Source: Cheiracanthium punctorium
Lineage: Eukaryota > Arthropoda > Arachnida > Araneae > Cheiracanthiidae
Length of the DNA: 64,000 nt
Assembly (NCBI GenBank): GCA_038373885.1
Contig: JAWZYV010011610.1
Span: 186,001-250,000 of the forward strand
Direction of reading: 5' to 3'
In this document: positions 12,701 through 27,700 of the stretch, piece after piece
Numbering within the stretch: the first letter of the stretch is position 1
How the letters are laid out: every line of letters begins with the position of its first letter
Notes under the pieces: generated by a model
Databases searched by the model: none
The model's input: only the letters and a program-made list of their open reading frames with translations
What the model was told of the DNA's origin: nothing
Program-made: the position numbers and the translations under genes

Positions 12701-15700
12701 CGTACACAAATTTAAAAACTTTAACTTTTATAAATTTAATGAGAAAAATTCTTCCCGTATATTTCTTCCTACCCTGTTTTAAACATATTTTCATTTTACA
12801 TTACCCACATATCTCATTAAATACTTATCTTTCCCACTTACTATATCTTATTAGATAAAGAATCAATGCTTCTTACTACCTTTTTGGGACACCCTCTATA
12901 TAAATAAGTGCACCTATACACAAACAAATGACCTAAAATTATTTTTAAAAAATGCTTTAAATATATTACGCTTTACTAAAAATTTCTTGATGAAATGAAC
13001 TAACAGTGCGAAATTGTACCAAAAGCCTAATGTCATGAAAATTCAGACCTTGATCTGGTATTGACAGTAATTATTATAATCTTATAATAATTATAATCAT
13101 TTTTGTGTCTGTAGTAAAAGCTGTGAATGTAGATAAATTTTGAAATAAAAACATCTTTACAAAATTGTGAGTATTTTCAAATGGACCCTCCAGAAAAAAC
13201 AACTCATGTTTTTTGGGGCTGAGGAAAAAATCTTTCGGCAAACCTTTATTTCTGTACTACTAAAAACATCAATGGATTGTACTAAAATTTGGATAAGCTA
13301 AATGAAAAAATTTTAACCCTTAAATGTATGAATTTTAAAGACGTTCATTAGATAGCCATGAGTGTAAGCTAATTTTCATGTATCGGTTTTGTTAATAACT
13401 AGTTAATTTTTCCAAAAACATGCAGTTTGAAAGAAGCACAGTAATTTTTGAGATTTTGAGAAACAAGTAAATGAATTATATAGTGGCTCAAATTTAATTT
13501 TGGTTGTTTTTTTCTCAGTAATAGATCAAAATTAAATATGTTCTGTTTGTAATTATCTCTAACTGTGTAAGTTTAATTTACATTTCAGTTCCATACACAG
13601 TTTTGCATACTATTTAGAGCAGCGAATCAATTGATTTTAATGGTATAGCAAAAAAATAAAAAATGGAATGCGACATAAGTGATTCATTTATCTATTGTTG
13701 TTCTTCTGGTCTATCAATAGAAATCCTGTACACTTGTCACTTTATTTTTTTCGTCGTAATTACATTTGTACTAACATAAGTTTAATTGTAATCAAAGTTT
13801 TAGAAATTACTGGCAACAAATGATACTACAGAGATACAAAATTGGTAATAATTACATATATCCTTTAGAGTTAAGTAAATATGTTGAACCCCCACCCCCA
13901 CCCTCTTACAAAAAGCTAAACAAACACTACAGTTTTATTACACGTAGGTTTGCCATGACCTATAACTAATGTACTATAGCACTTATCTCAGGAAGATTAA
14001 TAGAAAAGAAATTTTCAACATAGTGTTTCACAGTTGCCCCCTCCGACATGGAACTCTAGATCGGCTCCTGCTTCCTTCAGTAAATTACCTGGGTGCAGGA
14101 CTTCAAGAATCGGTAACACATCATCAGTTGTCTGCAATGTACTGGGTTTTCTCGTCATAAAATCTCAACAGCATGATCGTGCACTGCTTCGGACTCAAAT
14201 GGTTAGTTTCAATATATTTTCCCTGACCGAAATAGAGTTTTCCCTGACTTTCCTTGATAAATTTAAATTTTCCCTGATACTCCCTGGCTAGTTTCATTTT
14301 CCCTGACTTTCAAGGTTTGTGGCAACCATGGTATGTCATATGAGATCATGAAAATTTCTTTAAGGCCATGAAATTTTTTTCTCTGTTGTCCAGTGGACAC
14401 TCTGGTGTGGCATTTCCCAGGTAATTTTGATAAAAGAATTAAGAACGAGCAATATCATTCCTAGAATTTTCTTTGTTCCCCAAAATACAAGAAAAAAATG
14501 GTCAATAGGGGCTGATATTCTTCTGTGCTGACCCACACAGCACATACAGGTTCTCTGAACGTCTATAATCATTCAAAAAACGTTCTCTGAACGTTAATAG
14601 ACATTCAGAGAACTTTATGTATGCTGTTTGGGGGATGTGACTGTCTTAAAACTGTTGCAAAGTGTGGTCTTAAGATTTTTTAAGGAATCCATTGAGAAAA
14701 GTAATATAACTCTTAAGTCAACAAAACTCATTACTATAATTAAGGAAAGTGACTTATGGGCTGAAGAAATTCAGAATTTAATCGATGCTTTATTAAACAA
14801 GCAAAAGGATACATTGGGCTGTACAAGGATTAATAATCCTTTGCAGGGTGCCCACCAATGTCAGGAGGCAAAAATAGTATCATTAGTAGCTTCATGGACA
14901 TAAAAAAGTCGCCAGTGTAGTAGCCATTCTCTGAATTTTAGTCACCAAAATAGTAGCATTTTTGCATAATTTTGTAGTTAAGAAATAAATGTACGTCATT
15001 TAAGAAGTAATGAATAAAATGAGAAATTAAAAAACTCCATGCATTATATAACGGATCATGCAGTACATTCATTTGTATAGTATGATTAAAAAATCAGATT
15101 AGCATGTTTAATGAATGACCAATCGCAACTTTAAAAAGAAAAGGGAGTCGACAAAAACTGAAATCTTATTTTAAAAAAAGTCGCCTGAAGTAAGGTACAA
15201 GTAGCCAAAAACTTTAAAATAGTATGAAAACGACATTTTTTATTCTTCGGTCTCTGTGGGGTGTCAAAGGTCAAGCCTCGAGATCATTAGGAAGTTGCGA
15301 GGGTTGGTGAGCATGGCTCCTGGGATGACCACCAAGTCAGCTGATCTGCTGAAACATTTTAACAGATTTTAAGTGTTACTGATTTTACAACTTATTTATA
15401 AATTTGAATGTCGTTTTATTGTGTTATTTTATATAATTATTTTACCTATATTTAAAATGTTCATTTTAAATGCATATTCTAGATACTATGTTAAATGCTT
15501 GGTGTTGAGGTTTGGTCCCTGGGGTCAGTGACGACCAGGATGGTAGAGTTTGTGGGAATTATCCCAATCACTCAGATGCTTCCCCTCTCCCTATTACCAT
15601 AAGCAGCAAGTGAATATGTAAAGTACAGATTAGTGTGGTTAATGTTGGAGCTGCGAACGACAAGGTGAAAAGATGACTTGTAATATCACTCGTGGTCATT

Positions 15701-18700
15701 CACCAGTTTTTTTGTGGTGAGAAGTGTGCATGTGTCAAGATGTGCTAGGAATGATACTTACTGGGTGTTGATGCCGCTTTTAGATATAATTTTTACTGTT
15801 TTAATTGGTTTTAAAGTTTGATTGCCAATTGATACCCTAGAAAACAGCACCCCCCATATATACACTGCTTGTCATTAAAAATGCAACACCAAGAAGAAGT
15901 GGTCAGAAAATTATGCAAATTTCAGGGTAAATGCACCTTGCCAAATTATGCTAATGATGTAAAATTGGCAGCTTGCCAGTGCACGTGGAAAAAGATATAT
16001 GGGTAGGAACCAGTAGAACGGACAATTTTTGTGAAAGTATTGCTGTTAGAGAAATTGTAGTAGAAATTTTAGTCTTGTCTCAGAGGACACATGTAACCAG
16101 AGAATGCCAGGCCGCCGTCAACGGAGGCAGTTCCAACTGACCAACGATTTTACGAGGGGCGTGGTGATTGGACTGAGAAGGGCAGGTTGGTCCATTCGGC
16201 AACTCGGCAGACACACACCTGGATGTGTTCACTGTACACCAGCTGTGGCAAAGATGATTGGAACAAGGAAATGTGGCATGTTTAAGGGGTGCTGGTGCAG
16301 TCAAAGTGACGTCAGTATCCACCGACAAGAGGTGGCAGCTGCGCAAGCTACTTCAACCTCCATTCTGCGACATGTTCAAGACACCTTGGATGTTCCTATA
16401 TTGACCAGAACCATTTCCTGTCGATTGTTTGCTAGTGGAATGCACTCATGGCATCCGTTAAGAAGACTGCCATTGGCTCCACAACAAGACGGCAATGACT
16501 GCAATGGTGCCAGGCCAGAGCGATGTGGACGACAGAATTAGAGGTCTGTGGCGCATGGATAATCGTGGTGGAAGCATAACGACCTCAGAAACCTGCCAGC
16601 AGTACCGTGCCGCAAGAAATTCTTTTAAAAACAGCATAATGAAAATGCATGCATGCTTAAACGCATGCACATATATGCATAAATTGGCATTAAAATGAGA
16701 TATTTTTAAGACTAGAATTTTTATGAATACTAGTATGAAGAATGATGGTGTGCGATGATGGCCAGCTAGCTACACATGGGCCCGGGCGGTCTCTATTATA
16801 TTTGTCTTTAATTCACAAACGGCAAAATTTATGAAATTCTCTATCATAATTCGGGCTCCAACTTCAATAATATCGCTCGGGCAGGATTGAATTAAAAGTC
16901 CTCGGGCTCGGCTTAAAAAAATGAGCCTAAACTCATCTCTAGTGGAAGCCTTTCTAAGGAGTCTTATCCCGTATCTACGCTAAGTTTCGGAAGAAATCAC
17001 GGAAAACTACTAACGGTTAGGTTTGCAGATGCGACCTTATTTTGAACCAGGCACCTTCCATCTTCCAATTCACAGCGCTATGCGTTCGGCCACTGGTGGA
17101 GCTCCTGAGTATGAGCTTGCCGTTGTGGTAAACTTTTTCTAAGTAAAATATTTCTACTGCAAAACTGAAATAGATTTTATCAAAATCGGATAGGTTTATG
17201 TTGTTTATATAGCACATTCACGATACATCTAGTTATCAATATACGATTGATACATTATTTGCTTTTAAGCATTTTTTCCCCCCCACTACCTTCTTCATGA
17301 ACCATTCCAAACCTATAATGTTCTTTTGAGGTATAATTCAATGTTTAAACAGTTTTTAAAGCAATCAAATGGTGCCGTTGACTCAAAAAATTTAATTGTA
17401 TCTTTATAAGCAACTAGCATTAAGAAGTATCAAGTAAAAAATAAGCAGTTGAAAGTTTAGGTACAATTTTTGAAAAAGTTTTGTAGCCGATTATACGTCG
17501 CAGTGTGAAAATAGAGTTATTTGCTGCAGCGCCGGCCTAGACATCAGCAGCGGGAGCGTGGTGAAAATGCCTGGCGGCAGGACAGAACTTTAGACACAGG
17601 GTCGTGTTCTCAGATGAGTCACGCTTCTGTTTCTCCAGTGACAGTTGCTGCATATGAGTGTGGTGTCGACGTCGAAACAGGCCCAACCCGGCAGCAATTG
17701 TAGAACGCCCCACTGCCCAACAACGTTGCATCATGGTTTAGGGAGCAATTGTGTATGACTGCAGGTCACCTCTAGTTCGTATTCGGGGCACTATGATGGC
17801 TCAGTGATATGCGGATGATGTGCTGCGGCCGGTGACACTCCCCTACCTTCAAACGGTTCCCAACACCCTGTATCAGCAGGATAACGCTCGACCGCACACT
17901 GCTCGCATCAGCCAACGTGTTCTGCAAGATGTGCAGATGCTTCCCTGGCCACCGCACTCTCCTGATCTGTCGCCAATCAAACACATTTGGGATGTGATTG
18001 GATGCCATTTGCTGACCCTACCACTAGCCCGTTCAGAAGACGAACTGTGGCAAATGGCAGACAGGGAATGGAGAAACATTCCTCAGGACACCATCCGTAC
18101 TTTCATTTACTCAGTACCTAGGCGTGTTGCTTCGTGTATCGCCGTCTATGGTGGTCATTCAACCTACTAAGACGATGCTGCTTTCCATCTGTATTATGCA
18201 TATCATTTTGAAATAAAGATCACTTATTGTTCACTGCTGCCTCTCTCTGCTTGCAGAGTTTCAACACTTTCTGGCCACTCCTAACGGGTGTTGCATTTTC
18301 AATGCCGGGCACTTAGTTTACTTTAACTTGGGTTCAAGGGCCTATGAAGTAGGCTGTTTTTTTCTAAGTCTTACTGTTTAGAAGTGAACGTTAATTATCA
18401 ATTTGTAACATTATTAAAAAACATACCTGACTTTTTGTCCATGAGTGAGATTTATCATGACCATTTAAACTAGCTTGGATACCAGACCGGTTATTTTTAT
18501 GCCGCTCATTGGCGAAACTCTAAAATAAATATAAATATTTTATCAAAAATAAAACTTTTATGAGACAAATAAAAACAACAATCCTTACAATACAGTATTT
18601 ATTTAATTTAAAATATCAGAAGAGTTAGGATTGAATGCATTTAATTTATAGTATAATTCTATAAGCTATAGAACTGACAGTTTTTAAATAAGCATGTTAT

Positions 18701-21700
18701 TCTATAGTACCAAATAATTCAATGAATTTATAAAATGAATTGAAAATTGTTATGCAAAATTAATACCTTAAAATATTCATAAAATGAAAAATTAAGAAAA
18801 TATAAAGGAATTTTAATAAAATCTACCAAGAAATACGAAAAATGATTGTTTAAAAAAGAATAAGAAACGTAAGAGTTTTACGACTTACGTTTTTGTTATC
18901 AACTTGCTCTCCCTAAAAAGAGAAAGAAAAATTAATAAAATACATTCTTACTTTCAACTAAAATGCTGTGATACAGTCTTTTAGTTAGCAGTAAAAAATA
19001 TCTTTTATCTATCTATCTATCTATATATCTTGAATGAATACACACTATTAATAATAAATCATACCAATAGTAAATGATTATTTAATCAGAGGTTGCATTG
19101 GCTTTACTTCTGGGAGGGGGTGAAGTGACGACACCATAAAAATGTCAAATTTGGAACATCAAGTCTTAGCCAAAATTCCATTACAATAGATTTTGAAAGA
19201 AATCAATAATTGACAAATCACTAAAACAGACGGTTATCAAAGAAAGGCAATCAATATTTTAAATGAAGGAGCAGTAAACGACACATACGTGTGCAGATTG
19301 TTGAGGAATACTTCTGAATGAGCGGTGAGCAGTCAGTGTCGAGAAGAAGGCCATGTAGTGGGATTGCAGCAAAGGTATGACAAAATGGTGTTTTTATTTT
19401 CTGAACACGTACCATGTAAGGAAAGTATTGTAATCATGAAAAAATTCGACTTCGAGATTTTGGTGTATTTACACATTTTGAGGTTTTCTGAATTCATTTA
19501 TGCTATTTTTACGAGATGTATGTATGTGTTTGTGTAAGTGACTGAGTGAACATGATAGCTCCTAAACGGGGCATTCGACTGAGCTCAAATTGAATATATA
19601 TGTTATAAACCACAGTCACAAGACCGGTATTGATTTTGGTGTGTATAGGACTTATAGTTTTTCTACAGGTGAAGAAATCTTGTAAAAGATTTCTTTTACA
19701 TTATGGCCTATTGGGGGGGGGAATTCTTGAAAGTGCGCTACCATTTAAACGGTACATTCGATTGAGCTCAAATTAGGTATAAATGTTATAAACCACCATC
19801 GTATGACTGGTATTGATTTTGGTGGGTATAGGACTTATAGTTTTTCTACAAAGATTTCTTTTACATTATGGCATATCGGGGCAAATTCTTGAAAGTGCAC
19901 TAGCGTTTAAACAGTACATTCGATTGAGCTCAAATTGAAAAAACTAAGAATTTTTGCTGAATTATTCATGGATTAAAATTTATTTAAATGCTTGGTAATG
20001 ATCTTAATCGTAATTGTTCGGAAAGTCGAGTGGAGTCACTCCAGTTTATTTTTTAATGTTTAGGATGTTTTCAAACATCCAAAAGTTGCAGTGCTATATG
20101 AATCACTACAGCAGAAAACACAAATGTCTATCTATATACAAACCCCTGATGAGAGTCCCAGAGGTTATAATTGCCATTCCATTAATTTTTGTATAATTTA
20201 TTGTTCATTGTTTCTCAATCTTCATGCTGTTTAGCCCTCTGATTCTGCTGATATATACGGGGTATGTCATTTTCGCAGTAATATTCTTTGTGTTTTACTT
20301 ATTAAATACACACACACACACATATACAGTAGAAGACCCAAAATCCACAAGGTTCTAAAATCTGCACTGTCTGTTCAATGTAAACAATGAAATCTGCCCT
20401 GCCAAATGCAAATTCACAAAACTACAGTATAACCACAAAGTAAAACTAAATAAGCTATTCCCATTTGAAAAAAAAAATTTTTAGGAGTCTGTGAGCTCTA
20501 ATCTTAACATTGGTAACTTTCAAATGACTGAAAGTGACATAATTGACACTGAAATATGATCACATGACACAGACTCTGACACAGTAACAAGTGAGGATGA
20601 TCAAAAAGTTGATAAATTAACGTTTAATGAAGGTTAGGCTGTGAGAAAGAAATATCTCAGATTTGTAGAGCAACAAAGATGTGTTACAAACAGGAAATAA
20701 TGGGGAAAAAAAAAAAAGAAAAGAAAAAAACTATAATTAGAACATTTCATAGTCCTAAACTGTTATTATACATGTTTAAATAAGTTGTACTATAATCTCA
20801 TAATTTTGTATATTGCATTAATCCTCTGTATTTCTATATCATGATTCTAATTATAAGTAACATGATTTGATTCCCTTGATCTCTATTGTATATCTTTTTC
20901 TATTATTTTCTGACGGAGGTGGAAATAGAATAAATTTCCTATATTGACCCAAAATCTGCAAAATTCTAAAATCTGCACAAGGTCTGGAACCAAGCTGTGC
21001 GGATTTTGGGTCTTCTACTGTATATATATATACACACACACACACACACATAAGGTACTGGGATGCTGGTGAACTGAAAAAGGAATAATAATAAAAATAG
21101 CAAAATAAGACATTATGTGGTAGACATTGACTTCCTTCCCAACTGAGTTAATTTTCACAAGTTTTGAAGATTCATACTTGCCAACTTTTGAAATTCCCAA
21201 GGTGCAAAGTAATATGCGAACAACATATTGAACTATTGGCAGCTCAATATACAACTATTTGCTAACATACTAAAATTTTTCCTACCCAGAATTTCAAAGA
21301 ACAAACAGCTGATTTATTCGCTTCTGTGGGGGGAGGAGGAGGAGGGGGGAGACGGACCGGTAATTCAGTAATCTTAAGGTGAAGAAAACCGCGGGACGAT
21401 TTCATGAATGATAAATTTTAAGAGATTACTCGTTAAAACAAAATATAAAATCATGACCCACCAAAATAAAAAGAACTTCAAAATTCATTAAAAAGCATGA
21501 AAAAGGCAGTTACACATAAAATTATGAAAAGTGTAGACTTTGAACTGAAAGCATACAAATTGGCAAGTATGAATTGTCAACGATTCTACTCTATGTGTTG
21601 AATATTCAAAAGTGCGGTGGAATTTGGTAGGGTGTCTACTGGAGTGCAGAAATAAAAATTCATGACCACAAGAGAATTTTCATGACATAATATGACATAC

Positions 21701-24700
21701 TGCCATTTTGCTTTTGAAATGTAACTAATTATAGTCAAATTATAGTAATGTTATAATTGACACATAAATATATAATTATATTAATTACTCTTAATAGTCA
21801 CAATTAATTAAATGGTCAAAAGTAAATGAAATGTCACTATCCTAACTGGCAAGAAGAAATGCCACGAAAGTGAGACATCAAGAGTTTTTTCCTTCCCTAC
21901 ATCCTACAACTGGAGACTGGGTTGTACTTGTAGGGGGGGAAAAAAAAAATCGTGACTTTGTATCAAAATTCGGGACACTTTCATGACTGGTAGACACCCT
22001 GTTAAAATATTAATTATTTTCATTTAATAAAATATACTATACTTTGGGAAGGTATAGTTGCAAAAGTAATTATGCTTTATTTCAAGAAAAACACGCAAAA
22101 TTCAAGTTTTTGTAATCACAAAAAAAGGGAATCTATTGATGTAATATAGATTCCTGTGTTTTTCTTTTCTTTTCTTTTTAATTACTGGCAACTAATTAAT
22201 GTTAAAATTAAGAAAACCACGAAAAAATGGCATGAATGGAAAATTTCAAGAGATTACATTTTAAAACAAAATAGGGGCCGTGATTTATTAAAATAAAAAT
22301 TCAAAATTTATTAAAAGCGTAAAAAAAAGGAAGATTGAAGTAAGATCTGTAAAAAAAGGCGTTTCTCATAAAAAACTGATGTTTCCCATAAAAGTGTAAA
22401 AATTGGCAAGTATGAATAAGTAAGTGTATTTAAGCCGTCTTAATGATTTTACTCTTTCTTTATGCGTGGAAAATGCCAAAAATGTGGTGGGATTTGTATT
22501 TTAAAATAAAAAATTTTTTCATTTAATAAAATCTACACTTTTACAAATTTTTTTAAGACCAATATGCTTTATAAAAAACACGAAAAATAAAAGTTTTTTA
22601 ATTGCAAAGTAACAGGAATCGATCGGTTTGCCAACAAATTTTCCAAAATCATGCAAATTCTCAGACCCTAAAATGACCAAAAACATTTTGTTTTAGATTC
22701 AAACTTTTATTGTATTCGGGTCATCTGCAATTTTTCTCAATATGTATGCAGAGGCCTTCAACTAGAGTAGGGCAACATACCCCCCATGCATCATGCTGTT
22801 AAGTTAAAATAGAAAGAAGGGGGGGGGGGGGAAAGAAGACGCGAGAGGAAAAATAGTTAATCTTAATAGTTATTCTTGTGTAGTAGTTTGTAATTACATA
22901 AACACAGCTCAAAACACTTCAGGGATTGCAAAGAATTTGTCCTACCCCCCTTGTCCAAATTTTGAATTTCCATGCTGATTAATTCAAATTAATCTCAGCA
23001 GCTCCGTAACCAGTCATTTGCGCACTGTCAATTGGGCTTTTGCTGAGTGTGTAGTACAGTGAAAATAAACATCTCAAGGGCATGTGCAGGTGACGAAAGA
23101 CTTGCATTCTCGCAATTGCCGATTTCAATTTTGATGAGCAGCCGCAAAACAGGCACAAATTTTGTCTGTATCGACAGTTTCCACCTCTTTTTTCACTTAA
23201 AATTGTTCTACAGCAGAGTTGTTGCCAATCTGGCCTTGTTCTTCTTTGGTGGAAGAGAGATTTTCCGACAGAGACCGAAAATTCTACATGAAAAAATTCA
23301 AATACATTTCCTGATTGCTGGACACCCTGCGAAATCTGGTTTTTAAATTAGCCGCCTAGAGTAAGGTACAAGTAGCCAAAAACTTGAAAATAATATGAAA
23401 ATGACGTTTTTCATACAAAAAAGTTGCCCTCTTTAAATTAGTAGCAAAATTTGCTGGTGGACACCCTGTGTTAGAGTAATAAGTGAAGGGGGAAAAATTA
23501 TATAAATACCTTTTTTAATGTTTTCTTCAGTTTTAATGTACGATTAAGATTTAATTCAGATTTCCTTCTCTCTTGCTTTCGTTTTTCAAGATATTCTGGT
23601 GCAGAAAGGGGTCTTTTAGTTGTGCTCTTCTCAGCAGCAGAGTCTGGAAAATTATAATAGTCAATTTTACAAAAGATACTCACTGAGCCACAACAAATTT
23701 TACAAACAGAATATGTATGTATTAAAGTGTACTTTTGATGCAAACCTTCTTGTTTACTCTGTCCTAATTCCATCACTAACTGTCGAGCATGTGAGGGAAT
23801 AACAGCATTGTAGTTCTCTAAAATGACCCTTTTTAACTGCAGGCACCATTCACGTTTCTGCTCAACATTACGGGCCTGAAAGAAAACAAGAGTCTTACTT
23901 ATATATAACCTCAGTAAAATGGATGAAGAAAACCAGTCTTAATAAAATGATTATTAAAATTTGCCAAACCACTACAGAAATATGTTTAACTACATTTTTA
24001 ACTGATTGACATTAAATATTTCTTTGTAAGAGGAAAAAGTATCCTACTTTATTTTAAAACGTTAAGTGAAAATAAATGTGAACTTTAGTACTGGATTTCT
24101 GATACAAAAGCCAGGAAATGTTTCCATTGTGAAAGTTATAATTTTGTTAGTGTTGTTATAAAAAACAGAATTTAATTTTAAAAATGCATTAGCCCTTTTA
24201 TTAGAAATATTATGGGTAGAGAGAATAGTAGGATTGTTTTGCATATGCAAAATTTTGCTTGGTGGTGACTTACTTTGAAAGCAAGATTGACATATACTTT
24301 TTGTTAAAGAAACATACAAGTCAGCACAACTAGCACAATTGTACTGAAAGGAATTATAAGGCCTGTGATTAGAAATTCAAGAACTTGAAGGAGAATTAGT
24401 AGCTATTAGCTATTTCGCAAACTGTCACACACACACACATATGTATACACACACACACCAAATAAAGAACCTTTTTTTTGGATTAAAAATAATGTGTGTA
24501 TGTAGTCTTTCTAGAAAAATCATTTAAAGACTTGATAAATACTTACTTGGAATGTGTATTGGTATCTTGGATTATCAAATGGTATGACATGAAAACAGAG
24601 AGGTTCTCCTTGAATGCTTTCAATCAACATTAAATTGGAACACTGGGAGGAAAAATACAAATACTTATATTATAACAAAATGTATTCAGTTTTAAAGTTA

Positions 24701-27700
24701 AGTGAAAAGTAAGAATAAAATAATTTGAAAAGTTAAGATGAAAAGTAAGAATAAAATAATTTGAAAACTATTAAAATATTTCATTTTGGGTTATAAATGT
24801 CAATTTAAAAAAAAAGAGTATTAAAATCAACATAATCTATGCAAATTTCAGCCACCTTATGATCGCTTTAAAATCTGAATTAAATAAAACTACACATCAA
24901 AATAAACAAATATCTTTTAGAAATCAAACAAACTGAAATTTATAGAGTTATAAGATAAAGGTTTATCAATATTTTGAAACAAAAAGTTAAATACAGAAGT
25001 TAGGTTTAGACAGGCATATACAGTTTTTCATTTTTAAATTAAATAAATTAATAAATTATAACTAAAATACACACCACAATATGTGTTTTGTAACTCAATA
25101 TTCCTTCTTCTTTTTTCTTAGCAATGAGTAACATTTTATCAAACAGGAAAAGATGCCTCAGAGCTTTGGCGCGATACATTCGAAAAGCCCCCTCAGCAAC
25201 AAGTTCCCCATAAGTTGTAAGATCCTGTCCCTGTAAAAGTAAAATTAACAAGATGTTTCAAAAAAACATTAGGTAAAGCTGAAATGAAATATAGCTTTAA
25301 AAAAAAAAAAAAGAATTTATTTAACTATTTATATAGGTCATCATAAAGATATAAACTGTTCGTCACCCAAAATCTACATTCACAGTAGAACCTGATTATC
25401 CAAAACTGTTACACAAAATTTATTTTTAAGCAGTTTTTCATTATTTTACTCATTCAGCTGAAAATTGCATCACTAAACCAATGCTATGAACACTAGAATA
25501 TCAGTGGGGAGGGGATGTCATTTTGTTCACTGAGCTCTTTTGTCCGTTAATTATTTTTGTTCAGTTGGAAGCAATCATTTGAAAATTTTTGACTTTTTTA
25601 AATAGATAAGAACTTTTCTAATATATATATATAATATATATATATATATAATATATATCAGCATTCTAGATTGGTTGTTTTTTGAAATAACAATTACCAG
25701 ACTGGCAGATAGAGATCATTTTGAACCCTTTGAACTCTAAGCATTGCCAAAAAATCCATGAGGAAAAATTCCTGCTTGTGAATAATACGAATAAATACTA
25801 CAGACTCTATATTTTGATGATATTCTAATACTTCTTTGTTGTTCTCAAATTTACAAATTATATCTTATAAGGCAAAAAGAAGACTTACTGATGGAGAAAT
25901 TGATGATATTTCTTTAGAAATTGAAGAAAGAATTCTAGACACAAATTGCTAGTGAATCCACGGACAGTGAAGAAAGCAAAGAACTCACACAAGCAAAAAG
26001 GGATTGGGATATTTGCAAAAGTGTTTTTACAGCTCCTGATAACACTATATGGAATGAAATAAATTCTAAAAATTCAGTCTGCAGTTCCTGCTTATAATAT
26101 TCAAAAAGAAATAATAAGACCAACATCTTGAGCAAAGGACTAGTGTTTATGAGGACAAAGTAAACAGTATTTAGAAGCTTTTCATTGTACATTATTTTGC
26201 ACAAAGAAAGTACAGAATCAGAAGCTCATCAGTAACTCGAAAATGAAGATTGGCATTTAAATCTCTGCCTGAGTTAGATGTTTTTGGTCACTAACTATAA
26301 GTTCAAGGAGCATTAGAAGAAAATGGTTTAGTTTTGTATTCATTGTGGTCTGTGGCACGGGAAATATCATTTTGCAAAGAAACTATTGGAAGAGATAGAT
26401 TCAAACAAATAAAAAGATTTTTGAGGTTTGATGAAAAGACAAGATGTTATTCAACTACAGACTGATAAGTTTGCTCATGCCTCAGAAATGTGGAATAAAT
26501 TAATTAAGAACTACAAAGTATGCTACTAACCAGGACAAAATATTAAAATAATAAATACAATTTAATTGCAATGTTTTATATAACAGAAACAACATAACAC
26601 ATACTTCTCATGTATGGATTTAGCAAGTGAATCATTCTTCGTGTAAATGAAAAACTATTATTTTATTAATTGTGTTTTATTTTAGTTAACATTAGTTTTA
26701 ATTCTTGAAGCTATTCATTTGAAATTAATGTGTTATTTGAATAGTTGTAGTATTTCCACTGATCACACTACAGTCAAATGTATTTACAGTATTTTAACGA
26801 TTCAATAAATTACTCAATACATGTAAATTACATATTTTTATATCGTATCTAAAAATTGTTATTTCTGTAGCTTTATTGTGGGGTCAAAATGAGCTCTTCT
26901 CACCTTCCCATAAGATTTTTTTGACACTCTAGTGTTAAGAAACTCAGAAAAAATTAACATAACCAAAATTACATCATTTTCATACTTTTGTGTAATTGAT
27001 ATTTATGTGTAAAAGGTATTTTAAAATTCAATTAACTTATTACTACTGCACTAATTTATTCTTGTTTATATTCTGCTATAGGTTTTACTTAGCAATCTCA
27101 ATCATCCAAAAGCAATCAACCCCACTTACTTCAGACAATCTACTGTATTTGCAAAACTTCTGGCAAAATTTGCATTAAAAAAAAAAAAAAGTACAAAATT
27201 TCCAACTTTTTATTAAACAATGAGCGAAAAGCTATCCACTTACTTCCCATCCATACAGCAAACTCTGAATTTCTTGAACTCTAACAGCATGTTCATGTTT
27301 TCTTTTCATGTCATTGATGTGGTAGGCGATTCCAGTCATAACAGACAGAGCATTTTTAACATCACAATAGCCATCATTGTCTTTATCAGAATGCTTCACC
27401 ATATTCTTAAAAAAAAGAAACGGGTATTCATGGGTTATTTTAAGTCTTAAGAGTTGTCCAATATAAAATTAAGAAATAAAGTGGTTATTTTTAATTATTA
27501 ATCATATAATTAACAGTGAACTTAGTCAATAACAGCAACAATAGAAGTCTTTAATTGGATTATCATAAGTGTTTAAAATAAGGAAAGGTTTAACATGATC
27601 AAGTATGCAGTACACTTTTGTTTTCTGTAGCAAAAACTAAAAAGGATATAGTGAAATGCTGACTATGGATTTCCATATTAGATATTTCTTTGTACAAAGT

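Larger units (their letters stand above)
15863..18313 (+). mobile_element. degenerate Tc1/mariner-type element
   Basis: Ends match as inverted repeats: CACTGCTTGTCATTAAAAAT on the left and AGTGCCCGGCATTGAAAATG reversed on the right. Both continue GCAACACC and are bounded by TA. Length is 2.45 kb, against about 1.6 kb for intact relatives. The excess is an insertion between the two halves of the transposase, roughly 16600-17520, which itself contains a tRNA-like SINE piece. It lies in the RhoGEF intron, opposite to the gene. Confidence 0.85.

Noticed and set aside
14628..14903. 91-codon plus-strand open frame
   Set aside because: Ends within a repeat (CAGGGTGCCCACC end); no recognised domain.
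17023..17101. tRNA gene
   Set aside because: Same reason: box-like motifs only, no complete cloverleaf.
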